Positions 47,501 to 56,306 of a stretch of 64,000 nt of DNA are shown here, in pieces. The DNA comes from Desulfobulbus elongatus DSM 2908 (GTDB taxonomy: Bacteria; Desulfobacterota; Desulfobulbia; Desulfobulbales; Desulfobulbaceae): NCBI RefSeq assembly GCF_000621145.1, contig NZ_JHZB01000003.1, positions 124,001 to 188,000 on the forward strand, in the 5' to 3' direction. Position 1 is the stretch's first letter; each line of letters opens with the position of its first letter. A program made the position numbers and the translations under genes. The notes below the pieces were generated by a model that was given only the letters and a program-made list of their open reading frames with translations, ran no database searches and was not told the DNA's origin.

Positions 47501-47595
47501 GACTGTTTATACGCGCAACGAAACCGTTTGTCAACTCCGCGATGGTGAGCACGAAAACAACCGGGGGCTGGGACTGAGATGGTGCGGTCGGAATG

Positions 47596-47997
47596 TCAGA
47601 AGGCAGAGGCCGAGATGGGCGTGTCGCCCTGGCGATAAAACTTATGCGAACCGTAACGGCCGATGTAGGCTTTGCCGGCAGCCCAGCCCGGCGCGACATC
47701 GACATGGTGATAAAAGGTTGACCCTTTGGTGAAATCCGGCGTGGTCATTGCCTTGAGGGCAACACGCAGGCTCTCCTGGAGCGGATTGATTTCCAGCGGG
47801 GCATAGCTTTTTTTCTGGAAAGTCCAACTGAACTGACGGGGGGCCAGAATGACGTCGGCGATGCTTTTGTTGTCTTCCAACGCGCGGTTGAGGGTGACGT
47901 GGGCCACGGCGAGCTGGCCGATTTCCGGTTCGCCGCGGGATTCGTGATAAACGTTGAGACTGAGCCAGAGGAGGCTTTCGACAAAACCGATGGGCAT
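47596..47997 (-). CDS. SleB/CwlJ-type cell-wall hydrolase (Hydrolase_2 domain)
   Basis: 133 aa. The family pattern is clear: LNVYHESRGEPEIGQLAVAHVTLNRA, then FSWT, and HHVDVAPGWAAGKAYIGRYGSHKFYR. The HESRGE Glu is the likely catalytic residue of these muralytic hydrolases. No signal peptide is visible from any start, so export is unclear. It starts inside or right at the nfuA-like stop, so the two form an operon. Confidence 0.8.
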   Translation of the reverse strand: MPIGFVESLLWLSLNVYHESRGEPEIGQLAVAHVTLNRALEDNKSIADVILAPRQFSWTFQKKSYAPLEINPLQESLRVALKAMTTPDFTKGSTFYHHVDVAPGWAAGKAYIGRYGSHKFYRQGDTPISASAF

Positions 47998-48001
47998 GGA
48001 A

Positions 48002-48253
48002 CTATTCGACCGCCTCTACGGCCCGGATGGTCGGGAGTTCGCTCTTGACGAACTTCTCGATTCCCTCCTTCAGAGTGATACGGGACATGGGGCACCCCTG
48101 ACAGGTTCCAGTGAGCCGCACCTTGACCACCTGGTCCGGATCGATGCCGACGAACTCGACGTCGCCGCCATCCCGCTGCAAAGTCGGGCGGATTTGGTCC
48201 AGCACTTTTGTAACAGTTTCTTGCAATTGTTGCATAAATGACTCCTTGGCCAT
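48002..48253 (-). CDS. NifU C-terminal-domain protein (Nfu-type Fe-S carrier)
   Basis: 83 aa, a single Nfu domain. The cluster-binding CX2C lies in TGTCQGCPMSRITLKEGIE. Family block LQRDGGDVEFVGID precedes it. Nfu proteins carry and pass on [4Fe-4S] clusters, here useful for the many Fe-S enzymes nearby. A good sigma70-like promoter is upstream. Confidence 0.92.
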   Translation of the reverse strand: MAKESFMQQLQETVTKVLDQIRPTLQRDGGDVEFVGIDPDQVVKVRLTGTCQGCPMSRITLKEGIEKFVKSELPTIRAVEAVE

Positions 48254-48282
48254 ATTGCAATTTCGTCATTGGAATGGGCGAT

Positions 48283-48311
48283 AGTATAGCATCAATGGGA
48301 CCATCAGACAA
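48283..48311 (-). promoter_or_regulatory. Sigma70-type promoter of the nfu-like gene
   Basis: On the minus strand TTGTCT (48311-48306) and TATACT (48288-48283) are exactly 17 bases apart, about 30 bases before the start codon. Confidence 0.6.
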
Positions 48312-48723
48312 GGAAACAATTTCAATATCCGGCCATCAATGTCACAACATCCGGAAATTCAAAAGAAAATAATGATACTATCGATCATGTCGCCGGTCTT
48401 GGCGATACCGATTGTTTGTTGCTGCTGAACACCGCTTTTTATCGTGAAAAAAAGCAATTGATTAAGGGAAAACCCTTTGCCGGGAACGAGGGGGCGGGCA
48501 GAAACAAGTGAACCCGATCATCGCTGGCTCCATTAGCCCGGTCAGTGACACATTGTACCGCTGAAGAGCTCTCCGAGCCTCCTTTTCTTTAATTTTTATG
48601 AGACACTCCCACCTGTCCGCTAAACGGTAACCCCACCGCCCATGAGTAAGCGGAACACCTTGGCAAGACCTCTTAAATGGTTTATTTTTAGGTCATCAAC
48701 AAGGCCTTTCGAAAAAAGTCTGC
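48312..48723. other. Intergenic region upstream of the toxin-antitoxin pair
   Basis: About 410 bases, moderately AT-rich, no gene, tRNA or repeat recognised. Confidence 0.4.
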
Positions 48724-48765
48724 ATGACGGCAACCACAACGGAAAAACAAAAAAAGGGGAAAGCA

Positions 48766-49020
48766 ATGGTCACAACGCACCATATACTTGCGGAAATCAG
48801 CGCCGGGGTCTCCGAACTGAAAAAGAACCCGATGGCTGTCGTGGGGCAGGGGGAAGGGGCACCGGTGGCGATTCTGAACCGGAATGAACCGGTCTTCTAC
48901 GCAATTCCCGCAAAAACATTCGAATATATCTGCGACATCCTCGAAGATGTCGAATTGCAGGCCATCATCGAGAAAAGGAAGAATCAACCTGAAATAAAGG
49001 TCGATCTCGATGAGCTATGA
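48766..49020 (+). CDS. stbD: StbD-type antitoxin (Phd/YefM superfamily)
   Basis: 84 aa from ATG 48766, preceded by GGGGAAAG; an ATG at 48724 lacks a site. It follows StbD of plasmid stability systems almost block by block: ISAGVSELKKNPMAVVGQGEG, VAILNRNEPVFYAIP, LEDVELQAI and a final IKVDLDEL. It binds its own promoter and neutralises the toxin encoded next. Overlaps the toxin gene by 11 bases. Confidence 0.88.
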   Translation: MVTTHHILAEISAGVSELKKNPMAVVGQGEGAPVAILNRNEPVFYAIPAKTFEYICDILEDVELQAIIEKRKNQPEIKVDLDEL

Positions 49021-49294
49021 ACTGAAGTTCAAAGAAGAAGCCCTGCATGAATGGCGCGGCCTGGACAGATCCATCCAGGAGCTTTTCAAAAAAAAGCTCA
49101 GGGAACGGCTGATAACCCCGAAAATACCAAGCGCAAAGCTCAGAACAATGAGCGATTGCTACAAAATAAAATTGAAAGGCCCCGGATATCGACTGGTGTA
49201 TCAGGTCAGGGACAATGCATTGGTGATCGTGGTCATTGCCGTTGGCAAACGCGATAAAAATCAGGTGTATAAAATTGCCAGCAGCAGGATTTGA
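49010..49294 (+). CDS. stbE: StbE/RelE-type toxin
   Basis: 94 aa RelE/ParE-superfamily protein: LKFKEEALHEWRGLD, then FKKKLRERL, and the conserved SDCYKIKLKGPGYRLVYQV plus VVIAVGKRDKNQVYKIA. The Arg and Tyr residues around GYRLVYQV match the active site of RelE-type mRNA interferases. It shares a transcript with the antitoxin before it. It lies beside clustered palindromic repeats, which hints at a mobile past. Confidence 0.9.
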   Translation: MSYELKFKEEALHEWRGLDRSIQELFKKKLRERLITPKIPSAKLRTMSDCYKIKLKGPGYRLVYQVRDNALVIVVIAVGKRDKNQVYKIASSRI

Positions 49295-49370
49295 AACGAG
49301 GGGTTTTCGTTTTTCGAATGAGTTTTGTCCACCGGTCAATTCCGGGCGGATGCCAGGAAGTCCAATTCGT

Positions 49371-49440
49371 TATTTCAACGAGCGGAGCGAAAAATTTTTC
49401 TGGCGCGCCGAAATTTCCGGCGTTTCGCTCCTTGAAATGA
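49371..49440. repeat. Palindromic repeat with a TTTCAA...TTGAAA dyad
   Basis: ATTTCAACGAGCGGAGCGAAA pairs imperfectly with TTTCGCTCCTTGAAAT, about 50 bases apart outside. The element resembles dispersed palindromic repeats of the form seen in many proteobacterial genomes. Confidence 0.6.
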
Positions 49441-49501
49441 CAAATCGTACCCGCTGTCAACACGTTCCCCTCCATCTGTTCCGCCAAGATTGGGTTGAGC
49501 C

Positions 49502-49634
49502 GTTGGTGCTGAGCGTAGCGAAGCCCAACATTTGATCGTTCCAACGCTCCGGCGTTGGAACGTAGCCGGGAACGCTCCCGTGTTCCCCTGACAAGACGCG
49601 GGAGCGTCTTTGACGGGTTCCCACGCTGGAGCGT
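49502..49634. repeat. Cluster of REP-like palindromes
   Basis: Three dyads in tandem: GTTGG(T)GC...GCCCAAC at 49502-49530; GTTCCAACGC-TCCG-GCGTTGGAAC, perfect, at 49538-49561; and ACGCTCCCG...CGGGAGCGT at 49572-49607, followed by a further half GGTTCCCACGCTGGAGCGT. The gene-free stretch after the toxin is made of these. Such elements are dispersed in many GC-rich genomes. Confidence 0.75.
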
Positions 49635-49665
49635 AGAAACATCCAACTTCTTCCGTCAGTCTATC

Positions 49666-50487
49666 CTACTTTAAATGCGGGCGTTTCAGACCGACGTTCG
49701 GCGGATTCCAGGTCAGTTCGAACGCTTGGCCAAAGGAGGGGAGGGCATGGAGAAATTCGGGAACCAATTCGTCGAGCGCGCCGGGGTAGCGATGATGGGT
49801 CGAAAAAAAGTCATTAACCGCCTTCTGCACTTTCACCGCCTGCCGGAACATATTTAATTCTTCATAGTAACGTCTTTTTATCCCTTCATCGTCGGTGCTT
49901 TTCACCATGGCCTGGAGGGAAATGATGGCCGCCTGCAACTGCCCTCCCTGAGCCGCGAGTATAACGGCCAAGTGGCCGAACATCGGTGGTGCCTCCGGGA
50001 GAAGGCTTGCCTGCCGGAAGACCTCGGCGGCCTGGAGCGGCTCGTCCAGGTAGCGAAACAGATTGAATCCCTGAAAAAAAGGATAGACCAGGCTGGTGGG
50101 GTAGGCGTCTCTGGCCGTTGCCAGGATGTCGTTGGTTGCCCGCGCGAATTCCGGGGTCACACTGGTCAAGTTGGCCTGCGCAAAATAATAAGGGTCGACG
50201 AATTGAGGATAGAGCGCAGTGATCTGTTTGTAATTATTCGCCAGCACCGGCGCATAGGTATTCGGGTCGGTCCCGAGTTTGAGACCGCCGAGAAAGACCG
50301 AGGATTGGACAAACAGAATCTCGCTCGCCAATTGATGCAGATAGCCGGTGGTAGCGCGAAGGAAGGTGGCTGCCGGCACCGGCTGTAAGGTCGTGGGTCC
50401 ATCCTGAAAGAGCTTTTCCTGAGCGAGAAACACCAGGCAGTAGGCCGCAAGCAGAGGGATGAACAGCAGATGGTGGGTCAGCCTCAT
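49666..50487 (-). CDS. Exported or membrane-anchored protein of unknown function, next to the ABC transporter
   Basis: 273 aa with an N-terminal TM/signal (residues 4-22). The body looks like TPR-style helices (ASEILFVQSSVFLGGL, YYFAQANLTSVTPEFARATNDILATAR, AEVFRQASLLPEAPPMFGHLAVILAAQGG), with YPGALDELVPEFL near the end. No catalytic motif. It overlaps the permease gene by 4 bases, so it belongs with the ABC transporter. A periplasmic role with the pilus-linked transporter is inferred, comparable to PilG of Myxococcus. Confidence 0.65.
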   Translation of the reverse strand: MRLTHHLLFIPLLAAYCLVFLAQEKLFQDGPTTLQPVPAATFLRATTGYLHQLASEILFVQSSVFLGGLKLGTDPNTYAPVLANNYKQITALYPQFVDPYYFAQANLTSVTPEFARATNDILATARDAYPTSLVYPFFQGFNLFRYLDEPLQAAEVFRQASLLPEAPPMFGHLAVILAAQGGQLQAAIISLQAMVKSTDDEGIKRRYYEELNMFRQAVKVQKAVNDFFSTHHRYPGALDELVPEFLHALPSFGQAFELTWNPPNVGLKRPHLK

Positions 50488-51296
50488 TGCAGGTCCCTCC
50501 GCTGGTAGACCAGGGCAGCGGCCCAGAGCGCGACGGTCAGATACAGAACCAGCATGCCCAGGTCGGTGGCGAATCCTTGAAAGCTGTTAGCTGCGGCTTC
50601 GCTGGTGATCAGGGCCTTGAAATCGAACCGACTGAAATCGGGAAACAGGGCGGTCAGCCATTGGAGCAAGATCGGAAGAGATGTCGAGGTCAGGTCCGGT
50701 CTGTCGGAAACTGCTTCCCGGACCACCGGCAGGCCGGTGCAGATGAAGTAGTAGGAAACCGTGAGCAGGAGCACCGGAAAGCCGCCCCGCACCAAACCGG
50801 AGAAGAGCATGATGATCGCCAGGATCATCAACTCCATGCACAACAGGCCGGCCCAGGAAAAGAGATAGTGGATGGGGGAGAGGTGAGCAAAATAGGTGAG
50901 CTTTATAGAACCCTTGATGAGCGCGAGCACGCCGTAGCCAAGCACGCCGAGAATGACGTTGAGCAAGACAAGGAGAATCGCCAGGCCCAGAAAGGTGCCC
51001 AACACATATTGGGTGCGGGAGATGGGCCGGGCCAGCAAGGTATGGATTGTCCGCCGCTCCTCGTCCCAGGCCATGACCTGCACGGCGTGGAACAGGAGAA
51101 AGAGAAAGCCGGTCAGCCAGCCGACGGAAAGAATGAAATCGGCCGAGGCCCGGCCGATGTCCCGGGGGATAAAATCCATAAACAAAAGACCGCCGGCTTC
51201 CAGGCCGAAAGCGAGCAGAACCAAACCGATCAGGGCATTCCGCCTGAGGCCGTCGATCAGCACCAGACGCGCCAGGCTCCAAATTTTACGCAGCAT
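50484..51296 (-). CDS. ABC-2-type permease, possibly PilI-like
   Basis: 270 aa, six hydrophobic segments in the ABC-2 layout, for example ALIGLVLLAFGLEAGGLLF and LGLAILLVLLNVILGVLGYGVL. The motif DEERRTIHTLLARPISRTQYVLG before TM3 is the usual cytoplasmic coupling part. It overlaps the ATPase gene by 11 bases. Position next to pilA recalls the PilG-PilH-PilI ABC system that Myxococcus needs for pilus assembly; the assignment is tentative. Confidence 0.8.
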   Translation of the reverse strand: MLRKIWSLARLVLIDGLRRNALIGLVLLAFGLEAGGLLFMDFIPRDIGRASADFILSVGWLTGFLFLLFHAVQVMAWDEERRTIHTLLARPISRTQYVLGTFLGLAILLVLLNVILGVLGYGVLALIKGSIKLTYFAHLSPIHYLFSWAGLLCMELMILAIIMLFSGLVRGGFPVLLLTVSYYFICTGLPVVREAVSDRPDLTSTSLPILLQWLTALFPDFSRFDFKALITSEAAANSFQGFATDLGMLVLYLTVALWAAALVYQRRDLQ

Positions 51297-52038
51297 GATG
51301 GCCTCCCTCGACGCTGCCGACGAGTTGCAGAAAGGCCGTTTCTATCGTATCCGCCTGCTGTTGGGCCAGCAGGTCGCGCGGCGGGCCGGTGAAGAGGACG
51401 ATGCCCTTGTGGAGAATGAGCAACTGGTCGGCCAGGCGGTCCACATCGTCGAGGATATGGGAACAAAAGAGGATGGTCTTCCCTTGTTGCTTGAGTTGCT
51501 GAATCAAGTCGATAATCTGGCCCCGGCCAATGGGGTCGAGGCCGCTCATCGGCTCGTCGAGAATCAGAAGTTGCGGATCGTTCAACAGGGCGAGAACAAA
51601 GTTTGCTCGTTGCTGCATACCCTTGGAATAGGCGCGTAATCGTTTGTGCCGGGCTTCCCACAGGCCAAGTCGGTTCAGCAAGGATTCGCTCCGTTCCTTC
51701 CAAATGGTGCTGGCCATGCCGCAGGTTGCGGCAGTGAAGCGGACCAGGTCAAGTATGGTGAGATTTGCGGGAAAACTGGCGGTCTCAGGCAGGTAGCCGA
51801 TCAGATTTCGTTGACTGAGGTCGGAGGCTGGTCGGCCGAAGACACGGATAGTCCCTGTGTCCGGCCGAATGAAATCCATGAGCAAACGGATGGTGGTGGA
51901 CTTGCCGGCACCATTGGCGCCAATCAATCCCAAGGTCTTTCCTCTTGTTAATGAAAAGGAAATATTTTGAATTGCCGTGGGCGCAGGACGAAAAAGCTCC
52001 TTGTTATATCTTTTCCAGACGTTTTCAAATTTAATCAT
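51286..52038 (-). CDS. ABC transporter ATPase, possibly PilH-like
   Basis: 250 aa. Complete ABC motifs: Walker A GANGAGKST, Q-loop, signature in AYSKGMQQR (SKGMQ form, as in ABC-2 drug and export types), Walker B LLILDEPMSGLDP and switch His in FCSHIL. It powers the permease encoded next. The location downstream of pilA on the same strand favours a role in pilus biogenesis, as with PilH in Myxococcus (inference). Confidence 0.88.
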   Translation of the reverse strand: MIKFENVWKRYNKELFRPAPTAIQNISFSLTRGKTLGLIGANGAGKSTTIRLLMDFIRPDTGTIRVFGRPASDLSQRNLIGYLPETASFPANLTILDLVRFTAATCGMASTIWKERSESLLNRLGLWEARHKRLRAYSKGMQQRANFVLALLNDPQLLILDEPMSGLDPIGRGQIIDLIQQLKQQGKTILFCSHILDDVDRLADQLLILHKGIVLFTGPPRDLLAQQQADTIETAFLQLVGSVEGGHHAA

Positions 52039-52371
52039 AAAGAAAAGAGCGTAACTAATAAATATGATGGGTATTTTTATATTTCTTGCTACCAGTTCAG
52101 CGGCTGGTTATGGGATCGAAATTTGCCTCTTATTAAGGCGGTCATTAATCAGCGTACATTTTCTAGTCCTCCGGTCTTACGATTAAACGGTAATTCAGCC
52201 TATTGAGCATGAACCGTTTGCCAAACATGATTCCAATGTTCGGTGATTAACGTACTCATTAATAATAATTGATTGCCGCATGATAACGAATGGGCCAATA
52301 ACAAAAAATACCAAATTTTATTCATGCTAACTTGATAATTATATGACGAAAGAATGAAATTGAGAAACAAA
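52039..52371. other. Intergenic region between the pilin terminator and the ABC transporter
   Basis: About 330 bases, AT-rich. No gene recognised. It should contain the promoter of the ABC transporter operon (minus strand), since a strong terminator precedes it. Confidence 0.4.
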
Positions 52372-52407
52372 AAAAGAGGTGCCGTTCAATTGAACGGCAC
52401 CTCTTTT
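52372..52407 (-). terminator. Strong terminator of pilA
   Basis: A perfect 18-base palindrome (AAAAGAGGTGCCGTTCAA and its complement) lies 18 bases after the pilin stop, with T-rich flank on the minus strand. The pilin is therefore a single-gene transcript. Confidence 0.9.
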
Positions 52408-52424
52408 CCAAGAATAGTTGTGTG

Positions 52425-53030
52425 TTATTTTACGCTATAACCTGCAACACCGGTGATATCGTCATCCAAAGTGACAGGATCAGGAATAGTTGAGTTACCT
52501 ACCTCAAGAGCTACTCCTACACCTACGGCAGCAAGCTGCGCTTGATACGTTTTATCTGCATCAGAGTCAATGGCAAATATGGTATCTCCCTGCAGATGTT
52601 TACCAGCAGCAACATATGTGGAGGCATTACCTGCGGCAGCAGCAGCAGGAACCACGTCAGTAACAGCAAAAACCTGCACGTTATTGCTAACAGAGATCTG
52701 TACGCCATGAGGATTGCCGGCGAAATCAGCCGTTTGAATCCCGGAAACATCGGTTGCATTTACGGGCACAGGAACACCAACTGCCGGAGCAGCTGCTACG
52801 AAAGGTGCAGCCATGGATGCCGTGGTACCATATCTCTGCCAATCGGCAAAAAGGGCTGCCTCAGAAGTAGACAAGTTCTTTGTGTCACTTAAAGCGGAAG
52901 AGTTGAACCCTCTAATACGATACTGAGCAAACTGCGGGATGGCGATTGCCGCCAGGATACCGATGATCGCGACAACGATCATCAATTCCACCAAGGTGAA
53001 ACCTTTTGCATTCCGTACGATGTTCTTCAT
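52425..53030 (-). CDS. pilA: Type IV major pilin PilA-like
   Basis: 201 aa from ATG 53030 with AGGAGGAAAG before it; 60 extra codons upstream lack a site. Class III prepilin signal, cut after G10 (NAKG|FTLVELMIVVAIIGILAAIAIP), with Glu5 of the mature protein. The N-terminal helix continues into ALSDTKNLSTSEAALFADWQRYG. The C-terminal globular part is beta-rich, Ala/Val-rich, and has no Cys, so the usual disulfide D-loop is absent. Codon use is less GC-rich than neighbours. It polymerises into the pilus. Confidence 0.93.
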   Translation of the reverse strand: MKNIVRNAKGFTLVELMIVVAIIGILAAIAIPQFAQYRIRGFNSSALSDTKNLSTSEAALFADWQRYGTTASMAAPFVAAAPAVGVPVPVNATDVSGIQTADFAGNPHGVQISVSNNVQVFAVTDVVPAAAAAGNASTYVAAGKHLQGDTIFAIDSDADKTYQAQLAAVGVGVALEVGNSTIPDPVTLDDDITGVAGYSVK

Positions 53031-53401
53031 TGCTTTCCTCCAGGAAATGGGTTGGGGGTACTGCTTATAAAAACCATGATGCCGCCTACAATTCATCATC
53101 TGTGCCAGAATGGTCGCATGCTTTTCTTTGTTTTGTAAAAACAGAATGTTGCCAGCTCGTTTTCTCCGAGAGCGCAAATCTGACCCGTCCAAATCCATGT
53201 TTTTCCCCAACCCCTGATGACAAGCGGGAGAAATAAATTGACATTTTTTGTCACCCGGTCTCTCCTGAAAAGAGAATGGCAGAGGTGGATATCCTGCCGA
53301 ACCGGGAAGATACGGAGCCCGCAGCCATTCGTTGGGCTTCCTTTGTCAGCCCAACCTACGGACTACGGACTCGCATTTTTTCGTAACGGAGTGGCGTTCC
53401 C
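53031..53401. other. Divergent region between pilA and the sensor kinase
   Basis: 370 bases without a gene. TGGCAC on the minus strand at 53107-53102 is in a good place for a -24 element of pilA, but the -12 reads GA rather than GC. A short repeat lies at 53331-53355. Confidence 0.4.
53331..53355. repeat. REP-like palindrome
   Basis: GTTGGGCT and AGCCCAAC flank a nine-base loop, followed by CTACGGACTACGGACT. The arms match the dyad at 49502-49530, so the same family of element occurs on both sides of the pilus genes. Confidence 0.65.
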
Positions 53402-54931
53402 GTGAAACGAATCAAACTCACCCTGGGCCTTTGGCTGCTGCTCCTTGCCGGAGCGAGCATGCTGGTGACAAATTTTGTCATCTTGCCGTTCTGGGCCATG
53501 GATGTCCTGGCGCGGGAAACTCGACATCTGCAGAGACTGCTTGCCGCCGTGCCTCCATCCCAGGGAAAACAATCTTCGCTGCCGCCCACCCTCGGGGCGT
53601 TGCTTGCCGACGCGCCCGAAGGTTGTGTCTTCTGGAATGAAACGCATTATTCCGGCCAGCACCAGGACACATTCTGCCAACAGGGACTGGCCGCCTTGGT
53701 GACCATGGCCGCGCGAACCGGGACGGTGCAAACGACGGTTGCCTCGCTTTCCCCGCTCGATCTGCTCAGCCTGCGCCATCTGTATGTGGCCGTGCCGGCA
53801 GCGTCCGCCGGCATCGCTGCCGCCGGCATCCCGATTGCACAGGTATTCCATCCGCTGTGGGCCAAGGAACAGGTGATCGCGGTCTATCTGGTTTTCAATG
53901 CGGTCGTCCTGGCGGCGCTCGCTTTTTTTCGCCTGCTGAAGGCATACGTGCTGCCGGTCGACAGGATGGTGCAGTCCGCTGAAAATTATCAAAGCGACGG
54001 CCTGCATCCCTTTCTCGCCGAGAAGTCGGCCAACGAGCTGGGGCAATTGTCCCGCTCCATCCAGGCCATGGTGCAGCGGATCGAGGCGGACAAGCACAAG
54101 CTGACCGAAGCGGTGGGCGAGCTGGCGGTCAAGAATTCGCTACTGGAAAAAAATCAGCGGGAAATGATCCGGGCGGAAAAGCTGGCCGCTGTGGGCAGAC
54201 TGGCGGCCGGCCTGGCCCATGAGATCGGCAATCCACTCGGCGTGGCGCAGGGGTATCTGCAATTGCTCGGCATGGAGCAGTGCACGGAACAGGAACGCGA
54301 CGAGTACACCGGCAAGGCCCTGCGGGAACTGGAACGGATGGACGGCCTGATCCGGAGGCTGCTTGATTATGCCCGGACCGGCCAGGGCGCGCCGACCCTG
54401 TTCGATGCGCATGCGTTGCTGGCCGAGATGATCGAGGATCTTGCCGTGCAACCTTTCCTCAAGGGGATGGCACTCGAATTCACGCCCCAGGCGGAGAGCG
54501 GCGAGGTCTGCGTGGACCGTGAGCAACTGCGGCAGGTTATATTGAATGGCGTGCTCAACGCCGCCGATGCCATCGATGCCGCCGGCCGTCGGGATTCCGG
54601 GAAGATAACGATCGCCACGACCCGGGAAAATGCACCAGACAGCGGCCCGCCCGTGCTGCGCATCACTATTGCCGATAACGGCATCGGCATCCCGGCGGCC
54701 CTGCTCGATGCGGTCTTCGATCCCTTTTTCACCACCAAGGAACCGGGCGCGGGCACCGGGCTCGGGCTGTCCGTGTCGCTGGCCCTGGTCGAGTCGATGG
54801 GCGGACGCATGGAGCTGCGCAGCCAGGCAGGCGAAGGAACCGCGGTGCTGATCGCCATTCCCCTGGCAGCGAAAGAGGCATCAGCGGAAAGCGTCGGTCC
54901 GGGAAAGGATGAAACCGAATTGAGAACGTGA
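53402..54931 (+). CDS. Sensor histidine kinase (PilS/NtrB-like)
   Basis: 509 aa from GTG 53402, with GGAGTG nine bases upstream. TM1 (about 7-30), a periplasmic domain (about 31-150), TM2 (about 158-178), HAMP, then HisKA with the phospho-His in GLAHEIGNPLG (about 270). HATPase boxes: N in VILNGVLNAADAID, G1 in IADNGIGIP, and G2 in GAGTGLGLSV. This is an NtrB-type output. It is seven bases from its response regulator and most likely phosphorylates it. Its place beside pilA suggests pilus control, although PilS usually has six TMs. Confidence 0.88.
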   Translation: MKRIKLTLGLWLLLLAGASMLVTNFVILPFWAMDVLARETRHLQRLLAAVPPSQGKQSSLPPTLGALLADAPEGCVFWNETHYSGQHQDTFCQQGLAALVTMAARTGTVQTTVASLSPLDLLSLRHLYVAVPAASAGIAAAGIPIAQVFHPLWAKEQVIAVYLVFNAVVLAALAFFRLLKAYVLPVDRMVQSAENYQSDGLHPFLAEKSANELGQLSRSIQAMVQRIEADKHKLTEAVGELAVKNSLLEKNQREMIRAEKLAAVGRLAAGLAHEIGNPLGVAQGYLQLLGMEQCTEQERDEYTGKALRELERMDGLIRRLLDYARTGQGAPTLFDAHALLAEMIEDLAVQPFLKGMALEFTPQAESGEVCVDREQLRQVILNGVLNAADAIDAAGRRDSGKITIATTRENAPDSGPPVLRITIADNGIGIPAALLDAVFDPFFTTKEPGAGTGLGLSVSLALVESMGGRMELRSQAGEGTAVLIAIPLAAKEASAESVGPGKDETELRT

Positions 54932-54938
54932 TGGTGCC

Positions 54939-56306
54939 ATGGTGAAGACAATTCTTGTGATCGATGACGAAGCCAATATGCGGCACATGCTGAGCGCCCT
55001 CCTGACCAAGCAGGGCTACCGGGTCGATGTCGCGGCCAACGGCGCCGAGGGGCTCGACTGGATAAGCCGGTCCGCCTATGATTTTGTCCTCTGCGATCTG
55101 CGGATGCCGGTCATGGACGGCATGACATTTCTGGAGCGGGTGCAGAATAAGGGCTGCGCCGCCACCGTGATCATGATGTCCGCCTACGGCACCATCGACC
55201 AGGCCATCGAGACGGTCAAGCAGGGGGCCTACGATTACATTTCCAAGCCGTTCAAGCTCGAGGAAATCCTGCTCGTGCTCCGCAAGGCGGAGGAACGCGA
55301 GCGGCTGCGCCTGGAAAACAGGGAGCTGAAGGCGCATATCGACGCCATCGACGGCCAGCGGGCCTTCGGCGGCATGGTGGGCAAGAGCAAGGCGATGCAG
55401 GAGGTCTTCCAGCTCGCCGACAAGGTGGCGCGATACAATACAACCGTCCTGATTACCGGCGAATCGGGCACGGGCAAGGAACTGGTCGCCAGGGGCATCC
55501 ACGCGGCGGGCAAGGGTGGCGAGGCGCCGTTCGTGGCCGTCAATTGCGGTTCCATTCCCGAACAGCTCCTGGAGAGCGAGTTTTTCGGCTACGTCAAGGG
55601 CGCCTTCACCGGTGCCGACCGCGATAAGAAGGGGCTCTTTGAGGAGGCGGATCAGGGGACCCTGCTTCTCGATGAAATCGGCGAATTGCCGCTCGACTTG
55701 CAGGTGAAGCTGCTGCGGGTGCTGCACGAGGGCGAGGTCAGGCGGGTGGGCGCGGTCAAGAGCCGGAAGGTGGAGGTCCGCGTGCTGGCGGCCACCAACA
55801 AGGACCTGCCCGATCTGATTGCGCGGGGGCTGTTCAGGGAGGATCTCTTTTACCGGCTGAACGTGCTCAATATCCACATCCCGCCGTTGAGGCAGCACAA
55901 GGAGGACATTCCGCTGCTCTGCCGTTTCGTTCTGCACAAGTGCGCCGCCCGTTTGGAGGTCGGCATCCAGGACATCGCGCCGGCGGCCATGGAACTGCTG
56001 ATGCGCTACGATTGGCCGGGCAATGTCCGCGAACTGGAAAACGTGCTGGAACGGGCGCTGATCCTTGCCGACAAGCATATCATCCTGCCCGAACACCTGC
56101 CGGAGCACTTGGGCGTGCACGGGGAACGCCGCCGCCTCGACGACCTGCTGGGAACCTATTCCCTCAAGGAAGCGAAAGTCATTATGGAAAAACGCCTGAT
56201 CGGCCGGGCCATGGAGGCCACCGGCGGCAACAAGAGCAAGGCGGCCCAGTTGCTCGAATTGAGTTATCCTGCCTTGTTGGCCAAGTTGAAAGAGTATGAG
56301 TGGTAA
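54939..56306 (+). CDS. Sigma54-dependent response regulator (PilR/NtrC-like)
   Basis: 455 aa. Receiver (1-120) with acidic DDEAN, Asp in [13 protein letters not shown] and Lys in [13 protein letters not shown]+ domain: Walker A GESGTGKE, loop GAFTGA, Walker B LLLDEIGE. Fis-type HTH at the end ([22 protein letters not shown]). Complete, so it should drive -24/-12 promoters when phosphorylated. The perfect element at 56433, immediately downstream, is the obvious target; pilA may be another. Confidence 0.93.
   Translation: MVKTILVIDDEANMRHMLSALLTKQGYRVDVAANGAEGLDWISRSAYDFVLCDLRMPVMDGMTFLERVQNKGCAATVIMMSAYGTIDQAIETVKQGAYDYISKPFKLEEILLVLRKAEERERLRLENRELKAHIDAIDGQRAFGGMVGKSKAMQEVFQLADKVARYNTTVLITGESGTGKELVARGIHAAGKGGEAPFVAVNCGSIPEQLLESEFFGYVKGAFTGADRDKKGLFEEADQGTLLLDEIGELPLDLQVKLLRVLHEGEVRRVGAVKSRKVEVRVLAATNKDLPDLIARGLFREDLFYRLNVLNIHIPPLRQHKEDIPLLCRFVLHKCAARLEVGIQDIAPAAMELLMRYDWPGNVRELENVLERALILADKHIILPEHLPEHLGVHGERRRLDDLLGTYSLKEAKVIMEKRLIGRAMEATGGNKSKAAQLLELSYPALLAKLKEYEW

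Noticed and set aside
53093-53107. Possible -24/-12 promoter for pilA (minus strand)
   Set aside because: TGGCAC is correct and the position is good, but the -12 dinucleotide is GA, not GC. The GC is the most constant part, so it is noted only.
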